A DNA stretch of 64,000 nucleotides, from positions 2,356,001-2,420,000 of the forward strand of contig NZ_PHHD01000001.1 of NCBI RefSeq assembly GCF_002813445.1. Reading direction: 5' to 3'. Below the pieces are notes generated by a model. The model was not told where the DNA came from. It saw only the letters and a list, made by a program, of their open reading frames with translations, and made no database searches. The position numbers and the translations under genes are program-made. Shown piece after piece: positions 16,672 through 26,142 of this stretch (position 1 is the first letter of the stretch; each line of letters starts with the position of its first letter). This DNA is from Pseudomonas tolaasii NCPPB 2192 (GTDB taxonomy: Bacteria > Pseudomonadota > Gammaproteobacteria > Pseudomonadales > Pseudomonadaceae).

Positions 16672-17772
16672 TTACACGTTGAAGCGGAAGTGCATCACGT
16701 CGCCATCCTTGACGATGTAGTCCTTGCCTTCCAGGCGCCATTTACCGGCTTCCTTGGTACCGGCTTCGCCCTTGTACTGGATGAAGTCGTTGTAGGCGAT
16801 CACTTCGGCGCGGATGAAGCCTTTTTCGAAGTCAGTGTGGATCACGCCAGCGGCCTGTGGCGCGGTGGCGCCGACCTTGACGGTCCAGGCACGGACTTCT
16901 TCAACGCCGGCGGTGAAGTAGGTCTGCAGGTTGAGCATTTCGTAGCCGGCGCGGATCACACGGTTCAAGCCAGGCTCTTCCAGGCCCAGGGCCTCGAGGA
17001 ACATGTCTTTTTCTTCGCCGTCATCGAGCTCGGCGATTTCCGCTTCGATCTTGTTGCACACCGGTACAACCATGGCGCCTTCTTCCTCGGCAATGGCCTT
17101 GACCACGTCGAGCAGCGGGTTGTTCTCGAAGCCGTCTTCAGCGACGTTGGCGATGTACATCACAGGCTTGGTGGTCAGCAGGTGGAAGCCCTTGATCACT
17201 GCCTTTTCGTCGGCGCCCATGTTCTTCATCAGGCTGCGCGCAGGCTTGCCCTCGGTGAAGTGGGCGATCAATTGCTCCAGCAGGCCTTTCTGGACTACAG
17301 CGTCCTTGTCACCGCCTTTGGCGTTGCGCGCGACTTTCTGCAGTTGTTTCTCGCAACTGTCGAGGTCGGCGAAGATCAGTTCCAGGTCGATGATTTCGAT
17401 ATCGCGTTTCGGGTCGACGCTGTTGGAGACGTGAATCACGTTCTCGTCTTCAAAGCAGCGGACCACGTGGGCGATAGCATCGGTTTCACGGATGTTGGCC
17501 AGGAACTTGTTGCCCAGACCTTCACCTTTCGAGGCGCCGGCAACCAGGCCTGCGATGTCGACGAATTCCATGGTGGTCGGCAGAATGCGCTTTGGATTGA
17601 CGATGGCCGCCAGGGCTTCCAGGCGCGGGTCCGGCATCGGCACGATGCCGCTGTTAGGCTCGATGGTGCAGAAGGGGAAGTTCTCCGCCGCAATACCGGA
17701 TTTGGTCAGCGCGTTGAACAGGGTGGATTTGCCGACGTTGGGCAGGCCGACGATGCCGCAATTGAATCCCAT
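16672..17772 (-). CDS. ychF: Redox-regulated ATPase YchF
   Basis: 366 residues of the Obg-related YchF/OLA1 family, ATP-binding P-loop proteins associated with ribosomes and stress response. P-loop GLPNVGKS is at residues 9-16. The DIAGLV switch segment near residue 70 and the C-terminal TGS-like domain with the ending DYIVKDGDVMHFRFNV are present. The gene follows pth by about 21 bases, the conserved pth-ychF pairing of gammaproteobacteria. It has its own terminator. Confidence 0.97.
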   Translation of the reverse strand: MGFNCGIVGLPNVGKSTLFNALTKSGIAAENFPFCTIEPNSGIVPMPDPRLEALAAIVNPKRILPTTMEFVDIAGLVAGASKGEGLGNKFLANIRETDAIAHVVRCFEDENVIHVSNSVDPKRDIEIIDLELIFADLDSCEKQLQKVARNAKGGDKDAVVQKGLLEQLIAHFTEGKPARSLMKNMGADEKAVIKGFHLLTTKPVMYIANVAEDGFENNPLLDVVKAIAEEEGAMVVPVCNKIEAEIAELDDGEEKDMFLEALGLEEPGLNRVIRAGYEMLNLQTYFTAGVEEVRAWTVKVGATAPQAAGVIHTDFEKGFIRAEVIAYNDFIQYKGEAGTKEAGKWRLEGKDYIVKDGDVMHFRFNV

Positions 17773-17793
17773 GGTGTTTCCCCTCGGTAAGAG

Positions 17794-18378
17794 TCAGGCC
17801 TTCTGGCTGTGCAGGTTTTTCATCGCGCGGTTCCATTCACCGGCGAAGATATCCGGCAGCACGCCGAGGGCAAAGTCGATGCTGGCATCGAGTTTTTCCT
17901 GTTCGGCGCGTGGCGCACGACCCAGGACGAAATTTGAAACCATACTGGCAACGCCTGGGTGGCCAATGCCGAGCCGCAGACGGTAGAAATTATTCTGATT
18001 GCCCAACTGCGCGATGATGTCGCGCAGGCCATTATGACCCCCATGCCCGCCGCCCAGCTTGAGCTTGGCAACGCCGGGTGGCAGGTCCAGTTCGTCATGG
18101 GCCACCAGGATTTCCTCGGGTTTGATTCGGAAGAAATTCGCAAGCGCCGCCACGGCCTGGCCGCTGCGGTTCATGTAGGTGGTGGGAATCAGCAGACGAA
18201 CATCCTGACCCTGGTGCGAGAAGCGCCCGGTCAGGCCGAAATATTTGCGATCGGCCACAAGGCTCACACCTTGCGCGTGGGCGATACGCTCAACAAAAAG
18301 GGCCCCCGCGTTATGCCGGGTCTGTTCGTATTCGGCGCCTGGATTTCCCAGGCCAACGATCAGTTTAATGGCAGTCAC
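17794..18378 (-). CDS. pth: Peptidyl-tRNA hydrolase
   Basis: 194 residues from GTG 18378, chosen because it has an AAGGAAG ribosome-binding site and gives the standard N-terminus TAIKLIVGLGNPG. Pth releases tRNA from stalled peptidyl-tRNA. Catalytic residues are visible: Asn in GLGNPG, His in QTRHNAG and Asp in AHDELDLP. It sits between rplY and ychF, a conserved translation-related group. Confidence 0.97.
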   Translation of the reverse strand: MTAIKLIVGLGNPGAEYEQTRHNAGALFVERIAHAQGVSLVADRKYFGLTGRFSHQGQDVRLLIPTTYMNRSGQAVAALANFFRIKPEEILVAHDELDLPPGVAKLKLGGGHGGHNGLRDIIAQLGNQNNFYRLRLGIGHPGVASMVSNFVLGRAPRAEQEKLDASIDFALGVLPDIFAGEWNRAMKNLHSQKA

Positions 18379-18545
18379 GACAGGGGCCCTTCCTTTGGAG
18401 TTGTGGATAACATCGCCTGACCTTGGTGCGGCGAAAGTGGACAACAGTAGCTCATTTACTCAAGAGTAAACGCCGCGTTATCGCCCGCTTTCTCGCTACG
18501 TTCCGGTCCGCGATGTTTCCTCAAGCTCCGGCCATACAGAGTGAA

Positions 18546-19142
18546 TTACTCTGCAGCGCCTTCTTCAGCTTCTGGAGCAACGCGTGGAGCGTGTACGTTT
18601 GCAACAGCTTTGTCATCACCGTGAGCCAGCGCAACAAACTCAACGCCTTTAGGGGCTTTGAGGTCGGACAGGTGAACGATCGCGCCGATTTCCAGAGCCG
18701 ACAGGTCGACTTCGATGAACTCAGGCAGGTCTTTCGGCAGGCAGGTCACTTCGATTTCGTTCAGAACGTGCGAGATCTCGCCGCCTTTCTTGACCGGAGC
18801 TTCTTCACCAACAAAGTGCACAGGCACGATAGCGGTCAGTTTCTGGCCAGCAACAACGCGCACGAAGTCAGCGTGCATGATGAATTGCTTGGACGGGTGG
18901 CGCTGCATCGCTTTAACGATGACGTTTTGCTTGGTGCCGTCGACGTTCAGTTCGATAACGTGGCTGTAGGCAGCTTCGTTTTCGAACAGCTTGGCGATTT
19001 CCTTGGCCAGGATGGTTACGGATTCAGCAGGCTTGTTGCCACCGTAAACCACGGCAGGGATGTTGGCGGCGTGACGCAGGCGGCGGCTCGCACCTTTCCC
19101 CAGGTCAGTACGCGCTTGGGCGTTCAGAGTAAAGTCAGTCAT
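18546..19142 (-). CDS. rplY: Ribosomal protein L25 with general stress (CTC) domain
   Basis: 198 residues: an N-terminal L25 5S-rRNA-binding domain (residues 1-95) followed by the CTC/TL5 beta domain, the long form found in pseudomonads. The start MTDFTLNAQARTDLGKGASRRLR is standard. It lies downstream of prs across a strong terminator and thus probably has its own promoter in the 19143-19206 gap. Confidence 0.97.
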   Translation of the reverse strand: MTDFTLNAQARTDLGKGASRRLRHAANIPAVVYGGNKPAESVTILAKEIAKLFENEAAYSHVIELNVDGTKQNVIVKAMQRHPSKQFIMHADFVRVVAGQKLTAIVPVHFVGEEAPVKKGGEISHVLNEIEVTCLPKDLPEFIEVDLSALEIGAIVHLSDLKAPKGVEFVALAHGDDKAVANVHAPRVAPEAEEGAAE

Positions 19143-19206
19143 TTTGTATCTCCAAAATAGCCATCATCGAGCGGCGTTTGCGACCAGCGCCGGCCTCGAC
19201 ATGGGC

Positions 19207-19247
19207 AAAAAAGCCCCGCCCCAACAGAATGTCGGGGCGGGGCGCTT
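19207..19247 (-). terminator. Rho-independent terminator of prs
   Basis: GCCCCGCCCC pairs with GGGGCGGGGC across an 11-base loop; on the minus strand the stem is followed by a run of U. It lies 33 bases after the prs stop and before rplY. Confidence 0.9.
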
Positions 19248-19279
19248 TTCGTCAGTGGGGTGTTCCGAAGGTTTGACCC

Positions 19280-20221
19280 TTAACGGAACATCGCGCTGAT
19301 CGATTCTTCATTGCTGATGCGGCGAACCGCTTCGGCAACTACCGGTGCGATATCCAGTTGACGGATACGCGAACAGGCTTGAGCGGCGGCGGACAACGGG
19401 ATGGTGTTGGTCACCACCAGTTCGTCCAGCACGGAATTCTCGATGTTCTCGATCGCACGGCCAGACAGCACAGGGTGTGTGCAGTAGGCGAAAACTTTTG
19501 CAGCACCGTGCTCTTTCAAGGCTTTTGCCGCGTGGCACAGGGTGCCGGCGGTGTCGACCATGTCATCAACCAGAATACAGGTACGCCCTTCGACATCACC
19601 GATGATATGCATCACTTCAGAGTGATTGGCTTTTTCACGGCGTTTGTCGATGATCCCGAGGTCCACGCCCAGGGATTTGGCAACAGCACGTGCACGCACG
19701 ACGCCGCCAATGTCCGGGGACACGATCATCAGGTTTTCAAAGCGCTGGTCTTCGATGTCGTCCACCAATACGGGCGAACCGTAGATGTTATCTACCGGAA
19801 TATCGAAGAAACCCTGGATTTGGTCAGCGTGCAGGTCAACCGTGAGAACACGGTCGATACCTACCACGGTCAGCATGTCAGCAACGACTTTCGCGCTGAT
19901 GGCCACACGTGCGGAACGCGGACGGCGATCCTGACGGGCATAACCAAAGTAAGGAATTACAGCTGTGATTCGAGTCGCTGAGGAGCGGCGGAAGGCATCA
20001 GCCATCACGACGAGTTCCATCAGGTTATCGTTGGTCGGAGCGCAAGTCGGCTGAATAATGAAGACGTCTTTACCGCGAACGTTTTCATTGATCTCGGCTG
20101 TAATTTCGCCGTCGGAGAATTTACCGACAGAGATGTCACCGAGAGGGATATGCAGCTGACGTACGACACGTCGAGCCAGATCGGGGTTAGCATTCCCCGT
20201 AAAGACCATCATCTTGGACAC
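19280..20221 (-). CDS. prs: Ribose-phosphate pyrophosphokinase (PRPP synthetase)
   Basis: 313 residues, the standard class I length. The enzyme makes PRPP from ribose 5-phosphate and ATP for nucleotide, histidine and tryptophan synthesis. The metal-binding segment VLTVDLHADQIQGFF and the PRPP-binding loop ILVDDMVDTAGT are present. It lies downstream of tRNA-Gln and ispE, as in other pseudomonads and enterics. Confidence 0.98.
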   Translation of the reverse strand: MSKMMVFTGNANPDLARRVVRQLHIPLGDISVGKFSDGEITAEINENVRGKDVFIIQPTCAPTNDNLMELVVMADAFRRSSATRITAVIPYFGYARQDRRPRSARVAISAKVVADMLTVVGIDRVLTVDLHADQIQGFFDIPVDNIYGSPVLVDDIEDQRFENLMIVSPDIGGVVRARAVAKSLGVDLGIIDKRREKANHSEVMHIIGDVEGRTCILVDDMVDTAGTLCHAAKALKEHGAAKVFAYCTHPVLSGRAIENIENSVLDELVVTNTIPLSAAAQACSRIRQLDIAPVVAEAVRRISNEESISAMFR

Positions 20222-20267
20222 GCGCAGTACCTAGAGGCTGAGGGTAACCTGGATGAGTATTAGAAAA

Positions 20268-20342
20268 TGGCAGGGGCGGCTGGATTCGAACCAACGCATG
20301 GCAGGATCAAAACCTGCTGCCTTACCGCTTGGCGACGCCCCT
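20268..20342 (-). tRNA. tRNA-Gln (anticodon TTG)
   Basis: A 75-base cloverleaf on the minus strand with acceptor stem AGGGGCG/CGCCCCT, anticodon loop TTTTGAT (anticodon TTG), T-loop GGTTCGAATCC and encoded 3' CCA. It lies between ispE and prs, a position conserved in Pseudomonas. It probably shares a transcript with its neighbours or has its own promoter in the 20343-20379 gap. Confidence 0.96.
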
Positions 20343-20379
20343 GTATCTGTTGCAACGAGTGCCTAACACTCGGTTCCTT

Positions 20380-21231
20380 TTAGAGCAGACTTTGCAGCTT
20401 GCGATGCAACATCGAAACGTTGCTTCCCTTTGCTACAAACCCTGTAAGGGTCTCTGTAAGAAGGGCCGAGACTTTATCAGCTTCAGCTTTGCTTGGGAAG
20501 CCCCCAAACACACAACTTCCAGTTCCGGTTAATTTTGCTTCGGTAAATTTACCTAGCAAATTCAAAGCGTTACGTACCTCTGGATAACGCTTTGCTACAA
20601 CCGGTAAGCAGTCATTTCGACTGTTTCCCTTGGGAACGGGGCGCACTTTAATGGGAGGAGAGTTACGTGTCAACAGTGGATCTGAAAAAATTTCTGCTGT
20701 ACTTACAGATACTTGCGGAACAAGCACGACATACCACGGCTCTTCGGGGTATTCCGGGCTGAGTTTCTCGCCCACGCCCTCGGCGAAAGCCGCGTGGCCG
20801 CGCACGAAAACCGGCACGTCGGCGCCCAGCGTCAGGCCCAGTGCGGCCAGGTGATCGTGGTCCCAGCCCAGCTGCCACAGGTGATTCAGACCCAGCAATG
20901 TGGTCGCGGCATTCGAGCTGCCGCCGCCGATGCCACCGCCCATGGGCAGGATTTTATCGATCCAGATATCAATCCCGAGCGAGCTGCCGGATTGCTCTTG
21001 CAGTTTTTTCGCAGCCTTCACGATCAGATTGCTGTCGTGGGGCACGCCTTCGAATTCGGTGTGCAGCTTGATTACGCCATCGTCGCGTACGGCGAAGGTG
21101 AGCTCATCGCCGTAGTCGAGAAATTGAAACAGCGTCTGCAACTCGTGGTACCCGTCTTCGCGGCGCCCCAGAATGTGCAGCATCAAATTGAGTTTGGCGG
21201 GGGAGGGCAGGGTCAGTTTTTGTACGGACAC
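20380..21231 (-). CDS. ispE: 4-diphosphocytidyl-2-C-methyl-D-erythritol kinase
   Basis: 283 residues, GHMP kinase of the MEP isoprenoid pathway, which phosphorylates CDP-ME. The N-terminal PAKLNLMLHILGRREDGYH and the ATP-binding glycine-rich PMGGGIGGGSSNAAT are characteristic. It begins one base after the lolB stop, so the two are co-transcribed. ispH of the same pathway lies at the other end of the window. Confidence 0.98.
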   Translation of the reverse strand: MSVQKLTLPSPAKLNLMLHILGRREDGYHELQTLFQFLDYGDELTFAVRDDGVIKLHTEFEGVPHDSNLIVKAAKKLQEQSGSSLGIDIWIDKILPMGGGIGGGSSNAATTLLGLNHLWQLGWDHDHLAALGLTLGADVPVFVRGHAAFAEGVGEKLSPEYPEEPWYVVLVPQVSVSTAEIFSDPLLTRNSPPIKVRPVPKGNSRNDCLPVVAKRYPEVRNALNLLGKFTEAKLTGTGSCVFGGFPSKAEADKVSALLTETLTGFVAKGSNVSMLHRKLQSLL

Positions 21232-21232
21232 G

Positions 21233-21850
21233 TTATTGCCCCAACTTGCGCGGTTGCCAGTCCTTGATCACCAGCGTTACATCCAGGTCGGTGCCGTGCA
21301 GCTTGATGCGTTCGGGCAGCCAGTAACCGTTTTGTTCGACGTAGCTGAGGTACTCGACCTGCCAACCGTCCTGCTCCAGGGTGGCCAGGCGGCTGTCGCC
21401 ATTAAGGCTCAGACGACTTTTGCTGTCAGGTGCGGGCAAACCGCGTACCCACCAGACCAAATGAGAGACGGGCAGTTTCCAGCCCATCTGCTGTTCCAGC
21501 AATTCTTCCGGCGACGCCGCTTCATAGCGCCCCTGATTGGCCACTTCCAGGCTCACTTGCCCCGGGCGACCAGTCAGGCGTGCCGCGCCGCGTCCCAACG
21601 GGCCGGACAGGCGAATGTCGTAATAGTCCTGGCGCTGCAGCCAGAACAGCGTGCCGCTGCCCGAATCCTTCGGCGCGCGAACCCCTACCTTGCCTTCGAT
21701 CTGCCAGCCGTCGATGCTGCTGAGTTGATCCTTGTGCTGTTTCCATTGCGCCGGGTTGCCCTGGCCCTCAACGGATTCGCGGCTGCCTATGCCCGCGCAA
21801 CCGGCGAGCAGGGCGATGAAACTGAAAACGATAACGTGGCGCAAGAACAT
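21233..21850 (-). CDS. lolB: Outer-membrane lipoprotein receptor LolB
   Basis: 205 residues with a lipoprotein signal and lipobox LLAGC (Cys at residue 18). LolB takes lipoproteins from periplasmic LolA and inserts them in the outer membrane. The WQIEGKVGVR segment and the C-terminal WQPRKL are typical. It lies between the TPR lipoprotein gene and ispE, in the conserved lolB-ispE order. Confidence 0.95.
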   Translation of the reverse strand: MFLRHVIVFSFIALLAGCAGIGSRESVEGQGNPAQWKQHKDQLSSIDGWQIEGKVGVRAPKDSGSGTLFWLQRQDYYDIRLSGPLGRGAARLTGRPGQVSLEVANQGRYEAASPEELLEQQMGWKLPVSHLVWWVRGLPAPDSKSRLSLNGDSRLATLEQDGWQVEYLSYVEQNGYWLPERIKLHGTDLDVTLVIKDWQPRKLGQ

Positions 21851-21854
21851 AAGT

Positions 21855-23579
21855 TTAAAGGGTCTCGGATCCGGTCAGGCGCTTGATGGTGCCGCGCAGG
21901 ATGGGGCTTTCGGGTTGTTCCTTGAGGAATTTTTCCCAGATTTGTCGCGCTTCGCGCTGCTTGCCATTGGCCCACAGCACTTCGCCCAAGTGGGCAGCGA
22001 CTTCCTGGTCGGGGAAGCGCTCCAGCGCTTGTCGCAGCAAACGTTCGGCCTCGTCGAGGTTGCCCAGGCGGTAATTCACCCAGCCCAGGCTGTCGAGAAC
22101 AGCCGGGTCTTCCGGATTCAACTTGTGGGCTTGCTCGATCAGGACCTTGGCTTCGGCGTAACGCGTCGTGCGGTCGGACAAGGTGTAACCCAGGGCGTTC
22201 AGCGCCATGGCATTGTCCGGGTCACGCTTGATGATCAGGCGCAGGTCTTTTTCCATCTGTGCCAGGTCATTGCGTTTTTCCGCCTGCATGGCGCGGGTGT
22301 ACAGCAGGTTCAAGTCGTCGGGGTATTGCAGCAAGGCTTGTTGCAGCAGTTTCCAGGCGCGCTCGCCCTGCTTGTTGGCCGACAGCGTTTCGGCCTGGAT
22401 CAGGTACAGCTGGATCGCGTAATCGGGCTCGGCATCGCGGGCGGCGGCCAGGCGTTTTTCCGCCTCGTCGGTGCGGCCGTTGCTCATCAAAATATCGGCC
22501 TGGCGCAATTGGGCCGGCAGATAGTCATTGCCGGGGCCGACCTGGGCGTATTCGAGCAAAGCCGCCTGCGGGTCATTGCGCTCCTCGGCGATACGGCCGA
22601 GGTTCAGGTGCGCCGAGTCCACATGGCTCTCACGCTGGATAAGTTCTTCCAGATAACCCTTGGCCTCGTCCCAGGCCTTGGCTTCCAGGCACACCAGCGC
22701 CAGGGAGTAGCGCAGTTCATCGTCGTCCGGGTATTGCTGGACCAGGTTGGCGAACTGCACTTTGGCGTCCTCCATGCGGTCCTGCTCCACCAGCGTGCGC
22801 GCATAGGTCAGGCGCAGGCGCTTGTCTTCCGGGTACTTTTTGATGCTTTTTTCCAGCAACGGAATCGCTTCCTTGCCGCGGTTGAGGTTCTGCAGCAAGC
22901 GTGCACGCAGCAGGATCGGCGCGATCTCGCCATCTTCCGGCGGGTTTTGTTCCAGCAGCTTGAGTGCGGCGTCGGCCTCGTCATCCTGTTGCAGCAACAA
23001 TGCCTTGCCGAAAATAAGCTGGCTGTTTTTTGGGTGTTTTTGCAGCAAACGGTCGAAACTCTTCATCAAACCGTTGCGCGTGTCCTGGTCAGTGTCGGCG
23101 GCCGACAGCGCGAGGAAGTCGAAATGCGTGTCACCCTTGCCCTGCAGGACTTTCTCCATATAGACCATGGAGTCGTCATAGCGCCCGGCACGTGCCAGTT
23201 GGACGGCGGCGGCGCGTTGCGCTTCCAGATCGTCCGGCGCGTTTTTCGCCCAGATCAGCGACGTGTCCAGCGCAGCCTGGTCGGCGCCCAGGTATTCGGC
23301 GATGCGAAACGCCCGCTCCGAAATGCCCGGGTCCTGAGTGTTGATGGCCTGGGTCACGTAGTTATCCAGGGCAATGTCAAAACGATTGCGCTGGCCGGCG
23401 AGTTCCGCAGTCAGCAGGCTGTAGATCGTTTCTTCCTTGAACGAGGAATAAACCTTGGGCTTTTCAGGGGCGGGGGTGCTGTCTTCGACCGGCGGCGTAC
23501 CGTCCGGCGACACGGGTGCCAAGGCCTGGCAGCCGCTGAGGAAGACAAAAGCAAGGAGCAACGCGGAAGATCTATTCAT
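21855..23579 (-). CDS. TPR-repeat lipoprotein
   Basis: 574 residues with a lipobox LSGC near residue 17 (signal MNRSSALLLAFVFLSGC) and then many tetratricopeptide repeats running to the C-terminus (for example AEAKVLIEQAHKLNPEDPAV and a following Ala/Leu/Asp pattern). It is probably an outer-membrane-associated scaffold. It is the first gene of the minus-strand group before lolB, divergent from hemA. The exact partner is unknown. Confidence 0.85.
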   Translation of the reverse strand: MNRSSALLLAFVFLSGCQALAPVSPDGTPPVEDSTPAPEKPKVYSSFKEETIYSLLTAELAGQRNRFDIALDNYVTQAINTQDPGISERAFRIAEYLGADQAALDTSLIWAKNAPDDLEAQRAAAVQLARAGRYDDSMVYMEKVLQGKGDTHFDFLALSAADTDQDTRNGLMKSFDRLLQKHPKNSQLIFGKALLLQQDDEADAALKLLEQNPPEDGEIAPILLRARLLQNLNRGKEAIPLLEKSIKKYPEDKRLRLTYARTLVEQDRMEDAKVQFANLVQQYPDDDELRYSLALVCLEAKAWDEAKGYLEELIQRESHVDSAHLNLGRIAEERNDPQAALLEYAQVGPGNDYLPAQLRQADILMSNGRTDEAEKRLAAARDAEPDYAIQLYLIQAETLSANKQGERAWKLLQQALLQYPDDLNLLYTRAMQAEKRNDLAQMEKDLRLIIKRDPDNAMALNALGYTLSDRTTRYAEAKVLIEQAHKLNPEDPAVLDSLGWVNYRLGNLDEAERLLRQALERFPDQEVAAHLGEVLWANGKQREARQIWEKFLKEQPESPILRGTIKRLTGSETL

Positions 23580-23761
23580 ATAGGAAGAGGACGACTAACC
23601 TGCGGTCGGATCATCATGACACAAGCCTTCGGCCAAACATAACCGAGTCTCAGTGGATGCCTTAATAGACACAAGGCATTAGGACAATAGCCTACGGTGG
23701 TTGTTCTGAATCATTCGAAGTAGGACAATTGTCGGCTTCCCGACATCATCAGCGATATTGA

Positions 23762-25051
23762 ATGGCCTTCCTCGCACTCGGTATTAACCACAAGACTGCT
23801 ACCGTAGACGTGCGCGAGCGCGTTGCGTTCACGCCGGAGCAGTTGGTTGAGGCCTTGCAGCAGCTCTGCCGGATCACCGACAGCCGCGAAGCTGCGATCC
23901 TTTCGACCTGCAATCGCAGCGAACTCTATATAGAGCAGGAACATCTTTCAGCCGATGTGGTGCTGCGCTGGCTGGCCGATTACCACCATTTGAGCCTCGA
24001 CGACCTGCGCGCCAGTGCCTATGTGCACGAAGACGATGCGGCCGTTCGTCACATGATGCGTGTGGCCGCCGGCCTCGACTCGTTGGTATTGGGCGAGCCG
24101 CAGATTCTCGGCCAGATGAAATCCGCCTACGCCGTGGCGCGCGAGGCCGGTACGGTTGGGCCATTGCTGGGCCGCCTGTTCCAGGCCACCTTCAATTCCG
24201 CCAAGCAAGTGCGCACCGACACCGCCATCGGTGAAAACCCGGTGTCCGTGGCTTTTGCCGCCGTCAGCCTGGCCAAGCAGATTTTCAGCGACCTGCAGCG
24301 CAGCCAGGCCCTGCTGATTGGCGCCGGTGAGACCATCACCCTGGTTGCCCGCCACCTGCATGACCTGGGGGTGAAGCGTATTGTGGTGGCCAACCGAACG
24401 CTGGAGCGCGCGAGCATCCTCGCCGAGCAGTTTGGCGCCCACGCGGTGTTGTTGTCGGACATTCCGGCCGAACTGGTGCGCAGCGATATCGTCATCAGTT
24501 CGACTGCCAGCCAGTTGCCGATCCTGGGCAAGGGCGCGGTGGAAAGCGCGCTGAAGCTGCGCAAGCACAAGCCTATTTTCATGGTGGATATCGCCGTTCC
24601 CCGGGATATCGAGCCGGAAGTCGGCGAGTTGGACGACGTTTACCTCTATAGCGTCGACGACCTGCACGAAGTGGTCGCCGAAAACCTCAAGAGCCGCCAG
24701 GGCGCTGCCCAGGCCGCCGAGGAAATGGTCAGCACCGGCGCCGAAGATTTCATGGTGCGCCTGCGCGAGTTGGCGGCGGTGGACGTGCTCAAGGCCTATC
24801 GTCAGCAAGGCGAGCGCCTGCGCGACGAAGAATTGAGCAAGGCCCAGCGTTTGCTGGCCAACGGCAGCAGCGCCGAAGAGGTGTTGATGCAATTGGCCCG
24901 CGGCCTCACCAACAAATTGCTGCATGCCCCCAGTGTGCAGTTGAAAAAGCTTACAGCCGAAGGCCGCCTCGATGCGCTGGCCATGGCCCAGGAACTCTTT
25001 GCCCTCGGTGAGGGCGCGTCAGATAGCTCTTCGGATAAAAAACCGCAATGA
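23762..25051 (+). CDS. hemA: Glutamyl-tRNA reductase
   Basis: 429 residues; reduces glutamyl-tRNA(Glu) to glutamate-1-semialdehyde, the first step of tetrapyrrole synthesis. The N-terminus MAFLALGINHKTA and the catalytic Cys50 in STCNRSE are present, with an NADPH-binding domain and a C-terminal dimerisation helix. It overlaps prfA by four bases, the conserved hemA-prfA-prmC order. Confidence 0.98.
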   Translation: MAFLALGINHKTATVDVRERVAFTPEQLVEALQQLCRITDSREAAILSTCNRSELYIEQEHLSADVVLRWLADYHHLSLDDLRASAYVHEDDAAVRHMMRVAAGLDSLVLGEPQILGQMKSAYAVAREAGTVGPLLGRLFQATFNSAKQVRTDTAIGENPVSVAFAAVSLAKQIFSDLQRSQALLIGAGETITLVARHLHDLGVKRIVVANRTLERASILAEQFGAHAVLLSDIPAELVRSDIVISSTASQLPILGKGAVESALKLRKHKPIFMVDIAVPRDIEPEVGELDDVYLYSVDDLHEVVAENLKSRQGAAQAAEEMVSTGAEDFMVRLRELAAVDVLKAYRQQGERLRDEELSKAQRLLANGSSAEEVLMQLARGLTNKLLHAPSVQLKKLTAEGRLDALAMAQELFALGEGASDSSSDKKPQ

Positions 25052-26130
25052 AAGCGTCACTGCTCAATAAACTGGACGTGCTCCAGGACCGTTTCGAAGA
25101 ACTGACCGCCTTGCTCGGCGACGGCGAGGTCATTTCCGATCAGACCAAATTCCGCGCCTATTCCAAGGAATACGCCGAAGTTGAGCCGGTTGTGGCCACC
25201 TACAAACACCTGCTCAAAGTGCAGGCCGACCTCGAAGGCGCCCAGGCGTTGCTCAAGGACAGCGACCCGGACATGCGTGAAATGGCCGTGGAAGAAGTCC
25301 GCGAAGCCAAGGAAAAGCTCGCCCAGCTGGAAGGCGACCTGCAGCGCATGCTGCTGCCCAAAGACCCGAACGATGGCCGCAACGTGTTCCTCGAAATCCG
25401 CGCCGGCACCGGCGGCGACGAGGCGGCGATTTTCTCCGGCGACCTGTTCCGCATGTATTCGCGTTACGCCGAACGTCGTGGCTGGCGTGTGGAGATTTTG
25501 TCCGAGAACGAAGGCGAGCATGGCGGCTATAAAGAAGTCATCGCGCGGGTCGAAGGCGACAACGTTTACGGCAAATTGAAGTTCGAGTCCGGTGCGCACC
25601 GCGTGCAGCGGGTTCCGGCGACGGAATCCCAGGGCCGCATCCACACTTCGGCGTGCACCGTGGCCGTGTTGCCCGAGCCGGATGAACAGGAAGCCATCGA
25701 GATCAACCCGGCGGACCTGCGTATCGACACCTACCGTTCGTCGGGCGCTGGCGGTCAGCACGTCAACAAGACCGACTCCGCGATCCGCATCACCCACTTG
25801 CCATCGGGCATCGTGGTGGAGTGCCAGGAAGAACGTTCCCAGCACAAGAACCGCGCGCGCGCCATGTCGTGGCTGTCGGCCAAGCTCAACGACCAGCAGA
25901 CCAGCGCCGCCGCCAACGCAATTGCCAGCGAACGTAAATTGCTCGTGGGGTCGGGCGACCGCTCCGAACGCATTCGTACTTACAACTTTGCCCAGGGCCG
26001 GGTTACCGACCACAGGGTCAACCTCACCCTGTATTCCCTTGACGAGATTCTCGCCGGTGGCGTTGAAGCGGTGATCGAGCCGTTGCTCGCCGAATACCAG
26101 GCGGATCAGTTGGCGGCGATTGGTGAATAA
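25048..26130 (+). CDS. prfA: Peptide chain release factor 1
   Basis: 360 residues. RF1 reads UAA and UAG. The codon-recognition PAT tripeptide (RVPATES, near residue 190) and the GGQ catalytic motif in RSSGAGGQHVNKTDS (near residue 235) are both visible. The start overlaps the hemA stop. The methyltransferase for its GGQ glutamine, PrmC, is encoded immediately downstream. Confidence 0.98.
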   Translation: MKASLLNKLDVLQDRFEELTALLGDGEVISDQTKFRAYSKEYAEVEPVVATYKHLLKVQADLEGAQALLKDSDPDMREMAVEEVREAKEKLAQLEGDLQRMLLPKDPNDGRNVFLEIRAGTGGDEAAIFSGDLFRMYSRYAERRGWRVEILSENEGEHGGYKEVIARVEGDNVYGKLKFESGAHRVQRVPATESQGRIHTSACTVAVLPEPDEQEAIEINPADLRIDTYRSSGAGGQHVNKTDSAIRITHLPSGIVVECQEERSQHKNRARAMSWLSAKLNDQQTSAAANAIASERKLLVGSGDRSERIRTYNFAQGRVTDHRVNLTLYSLDEILAGGVEAVIEPLLAEYQADQLAAIGE

Positions 26131-26142
26131 ACAGGTGAATAA

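Noticed and set aside
21732..23642. A 636-codon plus-strand frame over lolB and the TPR gene
   Set aside because: Antisense to clearly recognised genes; composition typical of shadow frames.
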